Source: Bufo bufo
Lineage: Eukaryota; Chordata; Amphibia; Anura; Bufonidae
Reading direction: 5' to 3'
Assembly (NCBI RefSeq): GCF_905171765.1
Contig: NC_053392.1
Span: 398,130,119 to 398,194,118, forward strand
Length of the DNA: 64,000 bases
Part shown: positions 56,103-64,000 of the stretch, piece after piece
How the letters are laid out: each line of letters starts with the position of its first letter
How positions within the stretch are numbered: position 1 is the first letter of the stretch
Notes under the pieces: generated by a model
Seen by the model: only the letters and a program-made list of their open reading frames with translations
Databases searched by the model: none
Told to the model about the DNA's origin: nothing
Program-made: the position numbers and the translations under genes

Positions 56103-56601
56103 GGCTACTTTCACACTAGCGTTCTGCTGTCCGCTCGTGAGCTCCGTTTGAAGGGGCTCACGAGCGGAGCAGAACGCTTCCGTCCAGCCCTGATGCAGTC
56201 TGAATGGATGCGGATCCGCTCAGACTGCATCAGTCTGACGGCGTTCAGCCTCCGCTCCGCTCGCCTCCGCACGGCCAGGCGGACAGCTGAACGCTGCTTG
56301 CAGCGTTCGGGTGTCCGCCTGGCCGTGCGGAGGCGTGCGGATCCGTCCAGACTTACAATATAAGTCAATGGGAACGGATCCGCTTGAAGATGACACCATA
56401 TGGCTCAATCTTCAAGCGGATCCGTCCCCCATTGACTTTACATTGAAAGTCTGAACGGATCCGCTCAGGCTACTTTCGCACTTAGAAATTTTTCTAAGTT
56501 ATTAATGCAGACGGATCCGTACTGAACGGAGCCTCCGTCTGCATTAATATGATCGGATCCGTTCAGAACGGATCCGATCAAGCGCTAGTGTGAAAGTAGC
56601 C
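56103..56601. mobile_element. Harbinger-like MITE, second of a pair
   Basis: It starts GGCTACTTTCACACTAGCG two bases after the first copy ends and finishes GCTAGTGTGAAAGTAGCC, followed by TAA (56602-56604). Its inner part reads largely as the reverse complement of the first element, so the pair forms an inverted dimer. Confidence 0.88.
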
Positions 56602-56604
56602 TAA

Positions 56605-57265
56605 AACTGTACCCTCGTTCATTTCTGAATTTTCTGAGAGTGGTAATCAGGATTTGCCTCCACCTTGGGAGTATGACTGTCCCGTCAATCTTATTCCCGG
56701 AGCTAAATTGCCCAAATCTCGGTTGTATAATCTTTCGTAACCCGAAAGAAAGGCTATGCTAGAGTATATCACTGAGAGTTTGGCAAAGGGACATATTAGA
56801 CCATCCAAGTCCCCAGTGGCTGCTGGATTTTTCTTTGTAAAGAAAAAGGATGGTACCCTGAGACCATGTCTGGACTTCCGTGAGCTCAATCGTATTACCG
56901 TCCGTGATCCTTACCCCCCTTCCTTTGATTCCGGATTTGTTTAGTCAGATTGTTGGTGCCAAGGTGTTCTCTAAAATGGATCTATGGGGGGCATATAAGC
57001 TGGTAAGGATCAAGGAGGGGGATGAGTGGAAGACCACATTTAATAAAACTGAGGGTCATTTTGAAAACTTGGTCATGCCCTTTGGGTTAACCAATGCTCC
57101 TGTGGTTTTTCAACACTTTGTCAATGACATCTTTCATCATCTGGTGGGGAGGTTTGTCGTTGTATACCTTGATGACATACTAATTTATTCGCCTAATATG
57201 GAGACTCATCAGGATCATGTGAGACAGGTGTTACAGATCCTAAGAGAGAATAAGTTGTATGCTAA
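56605..57265 (+). pseudogene. Gypsy B reverse transcriptase, truncated
   Basis: After the linker (YDCPVNLIPGAKLPKSR, stop at about 56739) come [20 protein letters not shown] and [19 protein letters not shown], then a frameshift near 56905-56930. Next are [25 protein letters not shown] and the catalytic YLDDILIYS at about 57165-57191. It is cut at ENKLYAKI, after which unrelated LINE sequence begins at 57266. At the end of the palm it has most RT motifs but no thumb, RNase H or integrase. Confidence 0.88.
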
Positions 57266-57475
57266 GATAGCACCACTAGGCTGAAGAACAGCTTTTACCC
57301 CAAAGCAATCAGTCTCCTAAATGCTCAGAGACTATTGCCCCTTCCAAGGATAGAAACTACCACAGACTGAAAGTGACTGCTGCATTCATGAACCCATGAT
57401 GATCTCTTGTCTGCAGTGGTGTCTGATCAGTGTGTATATATACTCATAAGCACTTCCTACTTTGCCCTTGCTATA
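57266..57475 (+). repeat. LINE 3' tail, Rex1/CR1-like
   Basis: It begins [22 protein letters not shown] in translation (CACCACTAGGCTGAAGAACA), the C-terminal RT-end motif typical of vertebrate Rex1, L2 or CR1 groups. Its junction with Gypsy B at 57265 is the truncation point of that element. Confidence 0.6.
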
Positions 57476-57479
57476 TATA

Positions 57480-58225
57480 CAGTACAGACCAAAAATTTGG
57501 ACACACCTTCTCATTCAAAGAGTTTTCTTTATTTTCATGACTATGAAGGCATCAAAACTATGAATTAACACATGTGGAATTATATACATAACAAACAAGT
57601 GTGAAACAACTGAAAATATGTCATATTCTAGGTTCTTCAAAGTAGCCACCTTTTGCTTTGATTACTGCTTTGCACACTCTTGGCATTCTCTTGATGAGCT
57701 TCAAGAGGTAGTCCCCTGAAATGGTCTTCCAACAGTCTTAAAGGAGTTCCCAGAGATGCTTAGCACTTGTTGGCCCTTTTGCCTTCACTCTGCGGTCCAG
57801 CTCACCCCAAACCATCTCGATTGGGTTCAGGTCCGGTGACTGTGGAGGCCAGGTCATCTGGCGCAGCACCCCATCACTCTCCTTCATGGTCAAATAGCCC
57901 TTACTTTCAAAGTTTTCCCAATTTTTCGGCTGACTGACTGACCTTCATTTCTTAAAGTAATGATGGCCACTCGTTTTTCTTTACTTAGCTGCTTTTTTCT
58001 TGCCATAATACAAATTCTAACAGTCTATTCAGTAGGACTATCAGCTGTGTCTCCACCTGACTTCTCCTCAACGCAACTGATGGTCCCAACCCCATTTATA
58101 AGGCAAGAAATCCCACTTATTAAACCTGACAGGGCACACTTGTGAAGTGAAAACCATTTCAGGGGGCTACCTCTTGAAGCTCATCAAGAGAATGCCAAGA
58201 GTGTGCAAAGCAGTAATCAAAGCAA
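57480..58225. mobile_element. Tc1-type foldback made of two inverted transposon 3' ends
   Basis: The left end is a Tc1-like terminus (ACAGTACAGACCAAAAATTT), followed on the minus strand by the transposase C-terminal region (SPDLNPIEMVWGELDRRVKA at about 57795-57860). On the right (58130-58225) the same segment (ATGCCAAGAGTGTGCAAAGC) appears in the opposite sense. So it is a chimeric or foldback copy in which the N-terminal transposase half is absent and the right terminus is lost. Inactive. Confidence 0.75.
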
Positions 58226-58253
58226 AAGGTGGCTACTTAACACATAACCAATA

Positions 58254-58304
58254 CCCTAGGTCCCGAAGCGTTTCCCCCATTACTTCAAAGGTTCATCAGG
58301 CGCT
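58254..58304 (-). ncRNA. Decayed hammerhead-ribozyme-like motif
   Basis: On the minus strand CTGATGA, a weak stem II, GAAACGC and TTC follow in hammerhead order, but stem II has only about three pairs and the cleavage triplet is changed. It is probably a remnant of a Penelope-like terminal repeat. Low certainty. Confidence 0.3.
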
Positions 58305-58490
58305 CCTCCTACTGGTAAGTGACAGGTCTGTGCTATAAGCAATGCGCCGCACAGACCTTTCACTTACCAGTAGGAGGAGCGCCCGGCCGGTCACAGACAT
58401 CGCAGCTCGCAGGTAAGTATAATGCTTCTAAAAATTGCTAAGTACCCATGGCAACCAGGACTGCAGTAGCGTCCTGGTTGCCATGGTTAC
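58298..58490. repeat. Two short inverted repeats
   Basis: GCGCTCCTCCTACTGGTAAG with its inverse (58300-58382), and CCATGGCAACCAGGAC with its inverse GTCCTGGTTGCCATGG (58447-58487). They may be ends of small MITEs whose other boundaries are unclear. Confidence 0.55.
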
Positions 58491-58771
58491 CGATCGGAGC
58501 CCCAGCGATTAAACTGGGACTCCGATCGGTAATCTCCGCTGCCACCAATGATAGGGGGGCAGATTTTAATTAGGAGGGGGAGGGAGGGGGGGGCCCCACT
58601 GGCCACTAATGAATCTACAGTACTACGAGGGGGGGGGGGGGGGGCCGCACTGGCCACCAATGTGTTAAATACAGGGGAGGGGGGGCCACATTGGCCACCA
58701 ATGAGTTAAATACAGGGGGGGTCTGCCCCCTGCTGCCTGGCAGCAGGGGGCAGTCATGTACACAGTTCTTT
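58491..58771. other. Low-complexity repeat
   Basis: Degenerate units of GGCCACCAATG.GTTAAATACAG with long G runs (notably 58629-58644). No coding signal. Confidence 0.5.
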
Positions 58772-58929
58772 TAGTATATTCTAACCTGAAGCGTCCCCAT
58801 CACCATGGGAACACCTCTGTGTTAGAATATACTGTCGGATCTGAGTTTCACGATCTAACTCAAATCCGATGGTATATTCTAACAGAGGCGTTCTCATGGT
58901 GATGGGGACGCTTCAAGTTAAAATATACC
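58772..58929. repeat. Palindromic element, TAGTATATTCTAACCTGAAG ends
   Basis: Arms of about 75 bp are inverted with few changes (GCGTCCCCATCACCATGG and CATGGTGATGGGGACGC). The ends are A/T-rich; I could not define a clean target duplication. Further partial repeats of the arm follow to 58975. Confidence 0.6.
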
Positions 58930-58974
58930 ATCGTATTGGAGAAAACTCAGATCAGATGGTATAAAAGGGACTCC

Positions 58975-59249
58975 TGACTTTACATTGAAAGTCAATGGGG
59001 GACGGATCCGTTTGCAATTGCACCATATTGTGTCAACGTCAAACGGATCCGTCCCCATTGACTTGCATTGTAATTCAGGACGGATCCGTTTGGCTCCGCA
59101 TGGCCAGGCGGACACCAAAACGACTTTTTTTTTCATGTCCGTGGATCCTCCAAAAATCAAGGAAGACCCATGGATGAAAAAACAGTCACGGATCACGGAC
59201 CTACGGACCCCGTTTTTGCGGACCTTAAAAAAAAACGGTCGTGTGCATG
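58975..59249. repeat. Chimeric remnant of two MITE families
   Basis: 58975-59125 resembles the inside of the GGCTACTTTCACAC family (GACGGATCCGTTT, GGCCAGGCGGACACC). From about 59130 to 59249 it matches the right half of the 4267/13502-type families (AAACGGTCGTGTGCATGAGG). The junction (CAAAACGACTTTTTTTTT) suggests recombination or a nested insertion. It lies directly against the Ngaro coding region. Confidence 0.55.
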
Positions 59250-59252
59250 AGG

Positions 59253-59960
59253 CCAAAGAGTTGGAGTTGGGTAGGATAGCAGGCCCGTTTAGAGATCCGC
59301 CTTTTGTAAATTTTAAATCATCTCCGTTAGGAATTGTACCAAAAAAAGAGTCGGGGGAATTTAGGCTGATACATCACCTGTCATTGCCAGAGAAGAATTC
59401 CTTGAATGATATGGTGGATAAATCGGTTGCTTCAGTTAATTATTCTTCATTTGATGATGCTTTAGTGTTGCTCAGGTACTATGGGAAAGGGTCATTATTA
59501 GCCAAAGCAGACATTAAATCAGCCTTCCGTCTTCTTCCGGTAAAGCCGTCTGGTTTCAGCTCGCTAGGTTTCCAATTTGATGGGTTTTATTATTTTGATA
59601 AATGCCTCCCGATGGGTTTTGCGTTGTCTTGTTTTTATTTTGAAACGTTTTCTTGTTTTATTCATTGGGTTTTGCATTCTCAGAGCTGTTTTGGTAGGAT
59701 TTTACATTATCTAGATGATTTTTTGTTTGTTGGTCCCCTGTTCTAGTGTTTGTTCAGAATTATTGTTAACATTTTTTGATGTGTGTAGTTCGTTTGGTAT
59801 TCCAGTGGCAGAGGAGAAAACCGTTTTACAGTGTCATTGTCTTGAGTTTTTAGTTATCACGATTGACTCGGCTAGGATGGAATTTCGGCTGTCGGAAATT
59901 AAGTTGGATAAATTGCGGTATTTGGTGGTTTCTTTATTGAGAAAGAAGAAATGTACTTAG
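59253..59960 (+). pseudogene. Ngaro reverse transcriptase
   Basis: The frame begins inside the protein (ELELGRIAGPFRDPPFVNF) and continues with KESGEFRLIHHLSLPEKNSL, the first catalytic block (AKADIKSAFRLLPV), CLPMGFALSC and the catalytic LHYLDDFLFVG at about 59701-59733. After a frameshift near 59740 it goes on as GIPVAEEKTVLQCHCLEFL. The open frame upstream of 59250 is MITE sequence, not coding. The sequence style is that of DIRS/Ngaro RT. Confidence 0.85.
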
Positions 59961-59966
59961 AGGGAG

Positions 59967-60560
59967 ATGCAATCGGTTTTGGGTTCGCTTAATTTTGCAA
60001 GCAGAGTTATCCCCATTGGTAGAGTCTTCACAAAGCGTTTGTATTTTTTTACTAGAGGTTTAAAGTCTCCTAGTTCTCATATGCGCTTGAATAAGGGTTT
60101 GAAAGATGATCTGGCTATCTGGTTTGAATTTCTGCAGGATTTCAATGGTTCTAGTTTGTGGCAGGATGATTTCATTGATTCTGATGCTGCCGGGAGTTGT
60201 GGATATGGTGTTTTCTGGAATGGTAGGTGGTCCGCTAAGGAATGGCCAAAGGCATGGGTCAGGTGTGGTGTCACCAAGAATATTGTGTTTTTGGAATTGT
60301 TCCCTGTTGTCGTGGCTGCTGTTATCTGGGGTTCAGAGTTTAGGAATAGGAGAATTTAGTTTCATACTGATACTAAGGGAGTTCTTTTTGCAGTTAATAC
60401 GTTATCATTCAAATCTGAATTAGTAGTTAGGCTTTTAAGGCATTTAGTTCTGTTTTGCATGAAATTTAATATTTGGGTCAAAGCAAAATATGTGGAGGGA
60501 TCAGCAAATAGTTTAGCTGATTCTTTGTCTCGATTACAGTTTACACGGTTCCGGGAGCTC
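59967..60560 (+). pseudogene. Ngaro RNase H
   Basis: DDFIDSDAAGSCGYGVFWNG carries the first acidic residue, ELFPVVVAAVIWG the Glu, and after a stop at 60357-60359 come FHTDTKGVLFAVN and GSANSLADSLSRLQ with the last acidic residues. All four RNase H positions are therefore recognisable, split by one stop codon. Confidence 0.82.
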
Positions 60561-60589
60561 GCTCCGGAGGCGAATCAGCAAGGGATTCC

Positions 60590-61500
60590 ATGTCCTTGTC
60601 ATCTAAGGGACCTTATTTGGGAATAATCTCGGACAATATTGTACGGTCTTTAGCCCCGAGAACATGGGCCGCTTATGCGGCTGCATGGCGCGACTGGCTG
60701 TCATTTGAATCTAGCATTGATGGGAGTGTTAGTGTTCATGGGAAAGGTTTATTATTTGTGGCTGGATTGTGTGACAAGCAATTGTCTTTCTCTGCAGTTT
60801 CTAGGACGGCTGCAGGGGTTTCCTTTTTTCAAAAATTGTATGGTGATCTCCCTCTTTCTTCCTGTTTTCAGATTAGGCAGATGTTGAAGGGTTATAAGAA
60901 ACGGTTCTCTAATATTGATGTTAGAAGACAGATTTCGATTCAGTTGCTGTTGGATTTGACCAGAGTCTTATCGGAGGTTTGTTTTGATGATTTTGAGGTG
61001 CTTTTATTTAGGACGGCTTTTATCTTTGTTTTGTTTTTTGCTGCATTGTGGATTGGGGAATTAGCAGCTGCAAGTAAGTCTGTTTGTTCTGGGCTAGCGT
61101 ATTCGGACGTGACAGTGAGGGAGGCATCAGTAGACATATTTTCGAGGTATTCCAAGACAGACCAATTTGGGAGAGGGAGGGTTATAAGGTTGAATCAATG
61201 GCCGGGTTCTGTGCTGTGTCCAGTGTCTGTGGCTAAGTCCTGGGTAGCAGTTTGTCAGTCTAAGTTAGGCCCTTTTTTTTATTACATAGGGATTGTTCAC
61301 AGTTAACTAGATTTCAGTTTGGGTCAGTTTTAAAGAAATGTTTGAGTGTGCTGGGGCTTAGTTCTTTTAAGATTTCGTCTCATTCATTTAGAATTGGCGC
61401 GGCTACCAAAGCAGCCAGGTGTGGTCTTGATGAATCGGTGATTCGCAGGATCGGGCGTTAGGATTCGCATAGAGTCAGGCTTTATGTGAGACCAGATTTA
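60590..61500 (+). pseudogene. Ngaro tyrosine recombinase
   Basis: The N-terminal core-binding part is open at 60590-61306 (SLAPRTWAAYAAAWRDWLSF, then the catalytic-domain start FFAALWIGELAAASKSVC, where the usual RxxE arginine region is altered to WIGE). The catalytic end follows in another frame: SHSFRIGAATKAARCG at 61378-61425 holds the HxxR pair. After a stop at 61459-61461 the tyrosine lies in RLYVRP. It would circularise or integrate the element. Broken by frameshift and stop. Confidence 0.82.
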
Positions 61501-61525
61501 TTATTATCCAGTTTATTCTTTGCAG

Positions 61526-62232
61526 GCAACCAGGTTATAGTCTGGATTCTGGGCCATTCTTTTACATACTGGAATCAGAAGCGAGCTGAGAAGAGGTCTT
61601 ACTCAACGAATCTATCTTGACAGTTCATCGTTGCAGTTATTTTGGTGGGGTGTTCGGGGTCTTGCGTGGAAAAGGGTAATGTTGGAAATTAGGAAGCTTA
61701 TTGCTAAATGGCCTTTGCCTAATCTGATTATCATTCATGTCGGTGGTAATTATATTGGCAAGATCAAGACATGATCTGTTGTGGGAGGTGAAGACAGACC
61801 TCTCGCTGTTGCAGTGTATGTTGCCGAATACTAAGTTAGTCTTTTCTGAGATAGTTCCGAGGCTGTGTTGGGTGCAAGCGGACTGTGCCTTTTTTGAGGA
61901 TTAGGAAGCAGGTGAATAGGGCAATGGAGAAGTTTCTTCCGCTGTTGGGCAGTTTTAGCTACAGACATGTTGATCTGGAGGGTTTTGAGTCAGGTCTGTA
62001 TAGAGCAGATAACGTTCATTTGTCTGAAGTAGGTCTTGATATATTCAATGTGGGTTTGCAAAATGTGGTTGAGAAATGGCTGCAGTGCTTGTGGGGGTCT
62101 CGCTTTGTTGAGGATTGGCTTGTGGGGCTGTGTCACTCAGCTATTGCTGAGTGGATTTCGGTGATTATTACGATTTCAATGGGTTTATTTAATGAACTGT
62201 TGGTTGTAATTGTGGATTCATTTATTTATTAA
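61526..62232 (+). pseudogene. SGNH-hydrolase-like region of the Ngaro element
   Basis: Just after the recombinase the sequence gives VWILGHSFTYWNQKRAEKR, the nucleophile block with Ser; then, in other frames, LIIIHVGGNYIGK with the Gly and Asn blocks, and DNVHLSEVGLDIFNVGLQ with the Asp-x-x-His end. These are blocks I, III and V of the SGNH esterase family, as known from vertebrate Ngaro elements. The frames are separated by stops at about 61618 and elsewhere. Its role in such elements is not established. Confidence 0.8.
62123..62190 (+). repeat. Ngaro split repeat, first copy
   Basis: GGGGCTGTGTCACTCAGCTA through GTGATTATTACGATTTCAA; the second copy is at 62697-62761 with few changes. The first copy overlaps the end of the last reading frame. 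Confidence 0.75.
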
Positions 62233-62696
62233 AGCATGTATTTTAAGGTTACCCTTAATAAAGCATTGCGGCCATTTTTATTCCACAAAGCATTGTTTGA
62301 CTTTATTTATTAGTTGTTAAGAATTTGTTATTTAATGAATGGTGTCATTTGCATCCAGGTGCGGGCCCCCCAGAGCGTTTCGCTTGGGGGACACATGGGG
62401 GCAATGGCACCTTATATATGTATGATATACTGTTAGGATGACTTCCCTTTCTCCCCCCCCCCCCTGGTTTTTCTCTCTCCTTTTTCCCCGCAGGTTACCT
62501 TAGGCTTGGGATTGTTTTGATTTACCTGTGAGCCGTGGTGACAGCTGGTGCCTGGTTGGCCGCTGCCGCTGTGGCGGGAAGTGCCCGGCCTTTATATTGC
62601 AGGTGCGACGGCGCTTTTGGGCCAGTTTTTAAGACCGGATCGTCGACCCGCCCTCCCTCCCCCTTTATATTGCTTTTGTCGCTTAGCTTTGTTAGA
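62233..62696 (+). other. Ngaro 3' region between split repeats
   Basis: Contains an AATAAAGCATTG signal (two copies), CGGGCCCCCCAGAGCG and a C-rich run at 62452-62464. It would correspond to the A2 repeat of a Ngaro element, but the matching A1 is absent because of 5' truncation. Confidence 0.45.
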
Positions 62697-62761
62697 GGGG
62701 CTGTGTCACTCAGCTATTGCTGAGTGGATTTCGGTGATTATCACGATTTCAAATTGGTTTA
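62697..62761 (+). repeat. Ngaro split repeat, second copy, truncated by Gypsy C
   Basis: Matches 62123-62190 up to GGTTTAT and then changes abruptly to Gypsy C LTR sequence (ATCACGGTCGGCG). Confidence 0.75.
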
Positions 62762-63421
62762 TATCACGGTCGGCGTGACTATCACATACGTGACTCAGAG
62801 GGAAGGAACAAGGAAGGCCCTGCCCAAGTGAGAGGGAAGATGGTGACCCCTGACTCACCTAGCGGCTGGCACCTGGCTGCCCTGACGTCCCTAGACGGGT
62901 TCCTCACCCGTACGCCGATCACGTGCCTAAAGCCCTGGCTTTCCCTAAGCTGAGCCCTAGATAGTGAACAGGGCGGTGGGAACACTAGTCCGCACCACTA
63001 GCTCTAAAGGAAAACACCAAGGGAAGGACAGACAATACAAACTCAACATATAATCCCAGGTGGGCGACAACAGGAGACAACAAGAAGCCCAACAGGGATC
63101 CGGAGGGTAGCACTCTGGAACGACAACCAGGATTCACAACTCCAGTGGGTCAGTATAGATGTCCAGGCAGGAAGCTCTATAACTGGCAACTAGAGAAGAG
63201 TGAGGGGAGAATATAAGGAGGTTGGGAGTGGCAGACAAGAAACAGCTGAGGAGGAGAAGCTACGGATCCCTGATTGAGACAAAAAGGATAGCAAGGCAAA
63301 CACAGAAAACAATCACTAAGAAACAACGTGATCTTTAGATATAGAGCGCGCAGCCACCCGCTGCGACCTCCTGACCCCGGGTATAACGGAGTCAGACGTG
63401 GCTCTTGATACCCTCGTGACA
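62762..63421 (-). repeat. Gypsy C 3' LTR
   Basis: About 660 bp. On the minus strand it begins TGTCACGAGGGTATCAAG at 63421, preceded by a purine-rich tract (CTCGTGAAAGGGGGGG). The far end is TATCACGG, apparently a mutated TGTCACGG. The other LTR is outside the window. Confidence 0.8.
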
Positions 63422-64000
63422 GTACCCCCCCTTTCACGAGGGGCCTCCGGACACTCAGGACCAGGTCTCTCCGGATGAGAGGCATGGAAAGCCTGAATTA
63501 ACCTGTTGGCGTTTACCTCTGACGCTGGAACCCACATTCTTTCCTCTGGACCGTAACCCCTCCAATGCACCAGATACTGAAGAGAGCGGCGGACCCGACG
63601 AGAATCAACAATTCTGGCTATTTGAAACTCCAGATTACCATCCACAATAACAGGAGGAGGTGGCAGCGGTGATGGTTCTAGAGGTGGAACATACTTCTTG
63701 AGTAACGATTTATGGAAGACGTTATGGATCTTAAAAGTCTGAGGTAGCTCCAGGCGAAAAGCCACAGGGTTAATGACGGCTACTATTTTATAAGGACCAA
63801 TGAACCTAGGGCCCATTTTCCAAGAGGGAACCTTCAACTTAATATTCCTAGTAGACAACCACACATAGTCATTCACCCCTAGGTCCGGACCTGGCGACCG
63901 TTTCTTATCGGCCATGCATTTATATTTACCACTCATCTTTTTCAAGTTAACTTGCACCTTCTGCCATACCGAAGAAAGAGATGAAGAAAACCTTTCCTCT
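63316..64000 (-). CDS. Gypsy C integrase C-terminus and chromodomain, partial
   Basis: The minus-strand frame is open from the window edge to a stop at 63316 inside the LTR. It carries the end of the integrase (NDYVWLSTRNIKLKVPSWK), a GPY module (MGPRFIGPYKIVAVINPVAF) and an intact chromodomain (RSLQYLVHWRGYGPEERMW, then LIQAFHASHP). It keeps the Trp that is a stop in Gypsy A. The 5' part lies beyond 64000. The frame looks functional within the window. Confidence 0.88.
   Translation of the reverse strand, partial: EERFSSSLSSVWQKVQVNLKKMSGKYKCMADKKRSPGPDLGVNDYVWLSTRNIKLKVPSWKMGPRFIGPYKIVAVINPVAFRLELPQTFKIHNVFHKSLLKKYVPPLEPSPLPPPPVIVDGNLEFQIARIVDSRRVRRSLQYLVHWRGYGPEERMWVPASEVNANRLIQAFHASHPERPGPECPEAPRERGGTVTRVSRATSDSVIPGVRRSQRVAARSISKDHVVS

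Larger units (their letters stand above)
46930..57265 (+). mobile_element. Gypsy (Ty3) retrotransposon B, truncated and interrupted
   Basis: It has an LTR remnant ending CATCCGTGACA at 47020, an open gag-protease frame (47072-48257), a 7.2-kb LINE insertion (48274-55447), the protease/RT linker (55464-55601), two foldback MITEs (55603-56601) and an RT that stops at about 57265. RNase H, integrase, chromodomain and 3' LTR are missing. It is closely related to Gypsy A at the protein level (gag and linker share most motifs). Confidence 0.88.
59250..62761 (+). mobile_element. Ngaro-type (tyrosine recombinase) retrotransposon, decayed
   Basis: Domain order is RT, RNase H, tyrosine recombinase and an SGNH-hydrolase-like region, then a short direct repeat (62123-62190 and 62697-62761) as expected for the split repeats of this group. 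Ngaro elements lack LTRs and integrase and insert by recombination. The 5' end is truncated at 59250. The right repeat is cut by Gypsy C at 62762. Several frameshifts and stops; inactive. Confidence 0.85.

Noticed and set aside
58985..59249. N-terminal extension of the Ngaro RT frame
   Set aside because: This part is MITE sequence with GGATCCG words; RT similarity begins only at about 59253.

Overview
This is a 64 kb piece of a large, repeat-rich vertebrate genome, most likely a frog or toad. The evidence is many foldback DNA transposons with 3-bp TAA/TTA or TTAA target duplications, together with Penelope-like, Ngaro (tyrosine-recombinase), chromodomain Gypsy, L1/Tx1-type LINE and endogenous retrovirus sequences. 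No prokaryotic features are present. The species cannot be named from the sequence. Only two host genes are visible: one coding exon of the katanin p60 ATPase gene katna1 (minus strand, 6115-6273), with a candidate first exon and promoter near 12.64-12.84 kb, and a tRNA-Gly(GCC) gene (minus strand, 12970-13040).

Region by region: 1-14.6 kb is katna1 intron, promoter and flank filled with short non-autonomous elements. 14.63-19.44 kb is a decayed autonomous hAT transposon bounded by a perfect 8-bp duplication. 19.4-21.3 kb holds duplicated repeats and minisatellites. 21.3-37.1 kb is a three-level nest: a Penelope-like element (plus strand, inverted terminal repeats, a hammerhead ribozyme fold at 22313-22355) is split by a Gypsy retrotransposon (24629-36154, minus), which is split inside its chromodomain by an endogenous retrovirus (25376-31604, minus). 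39.0-46.3 kb is an old L1-type LINE (minus) lacking its reverse transcriptase and broken by at least three DNA elements. 46.9-57.3 kb is a second Gypsy element (plus), split by a nearly full-length 7.2 kb LINE (48274-55447) and by two back-to-back foldback elements. 57.3-59.2 kb holds a LINE tail, a Tc1 foldback and other fragments. 59.25-62.76 kb is a degenerate Ngaro element with reverse transcriptase, RNase H, tyrosine recombinase and an SGNH-hydrolase-like region. A third Gypsy element enters from the right end (62762-64000, minus).

The genes of each element form an ordered replication set: gag, protease, RT, RNase H, integrase and chromodomain in Gypsy; RNA-binding ORF1 plus endonuclease/RT ORF2 in the LINEs; RT plus GIY-YIG nuclease in the Penelope-like element. 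Almost all are broken. The exceptions are LINE ORF1 at 49585-50688, which is open, and the Gypsy gag-protease frame at 47072-48257, which is open up to the LINE insertion. Insertion order follows directly from the nesting. Of the leads, I rate highest the hammerhead ribozyme in the Penelope-like element, the three-level nest, and the shared TIR design across several 3-bp-TSD foldback families.
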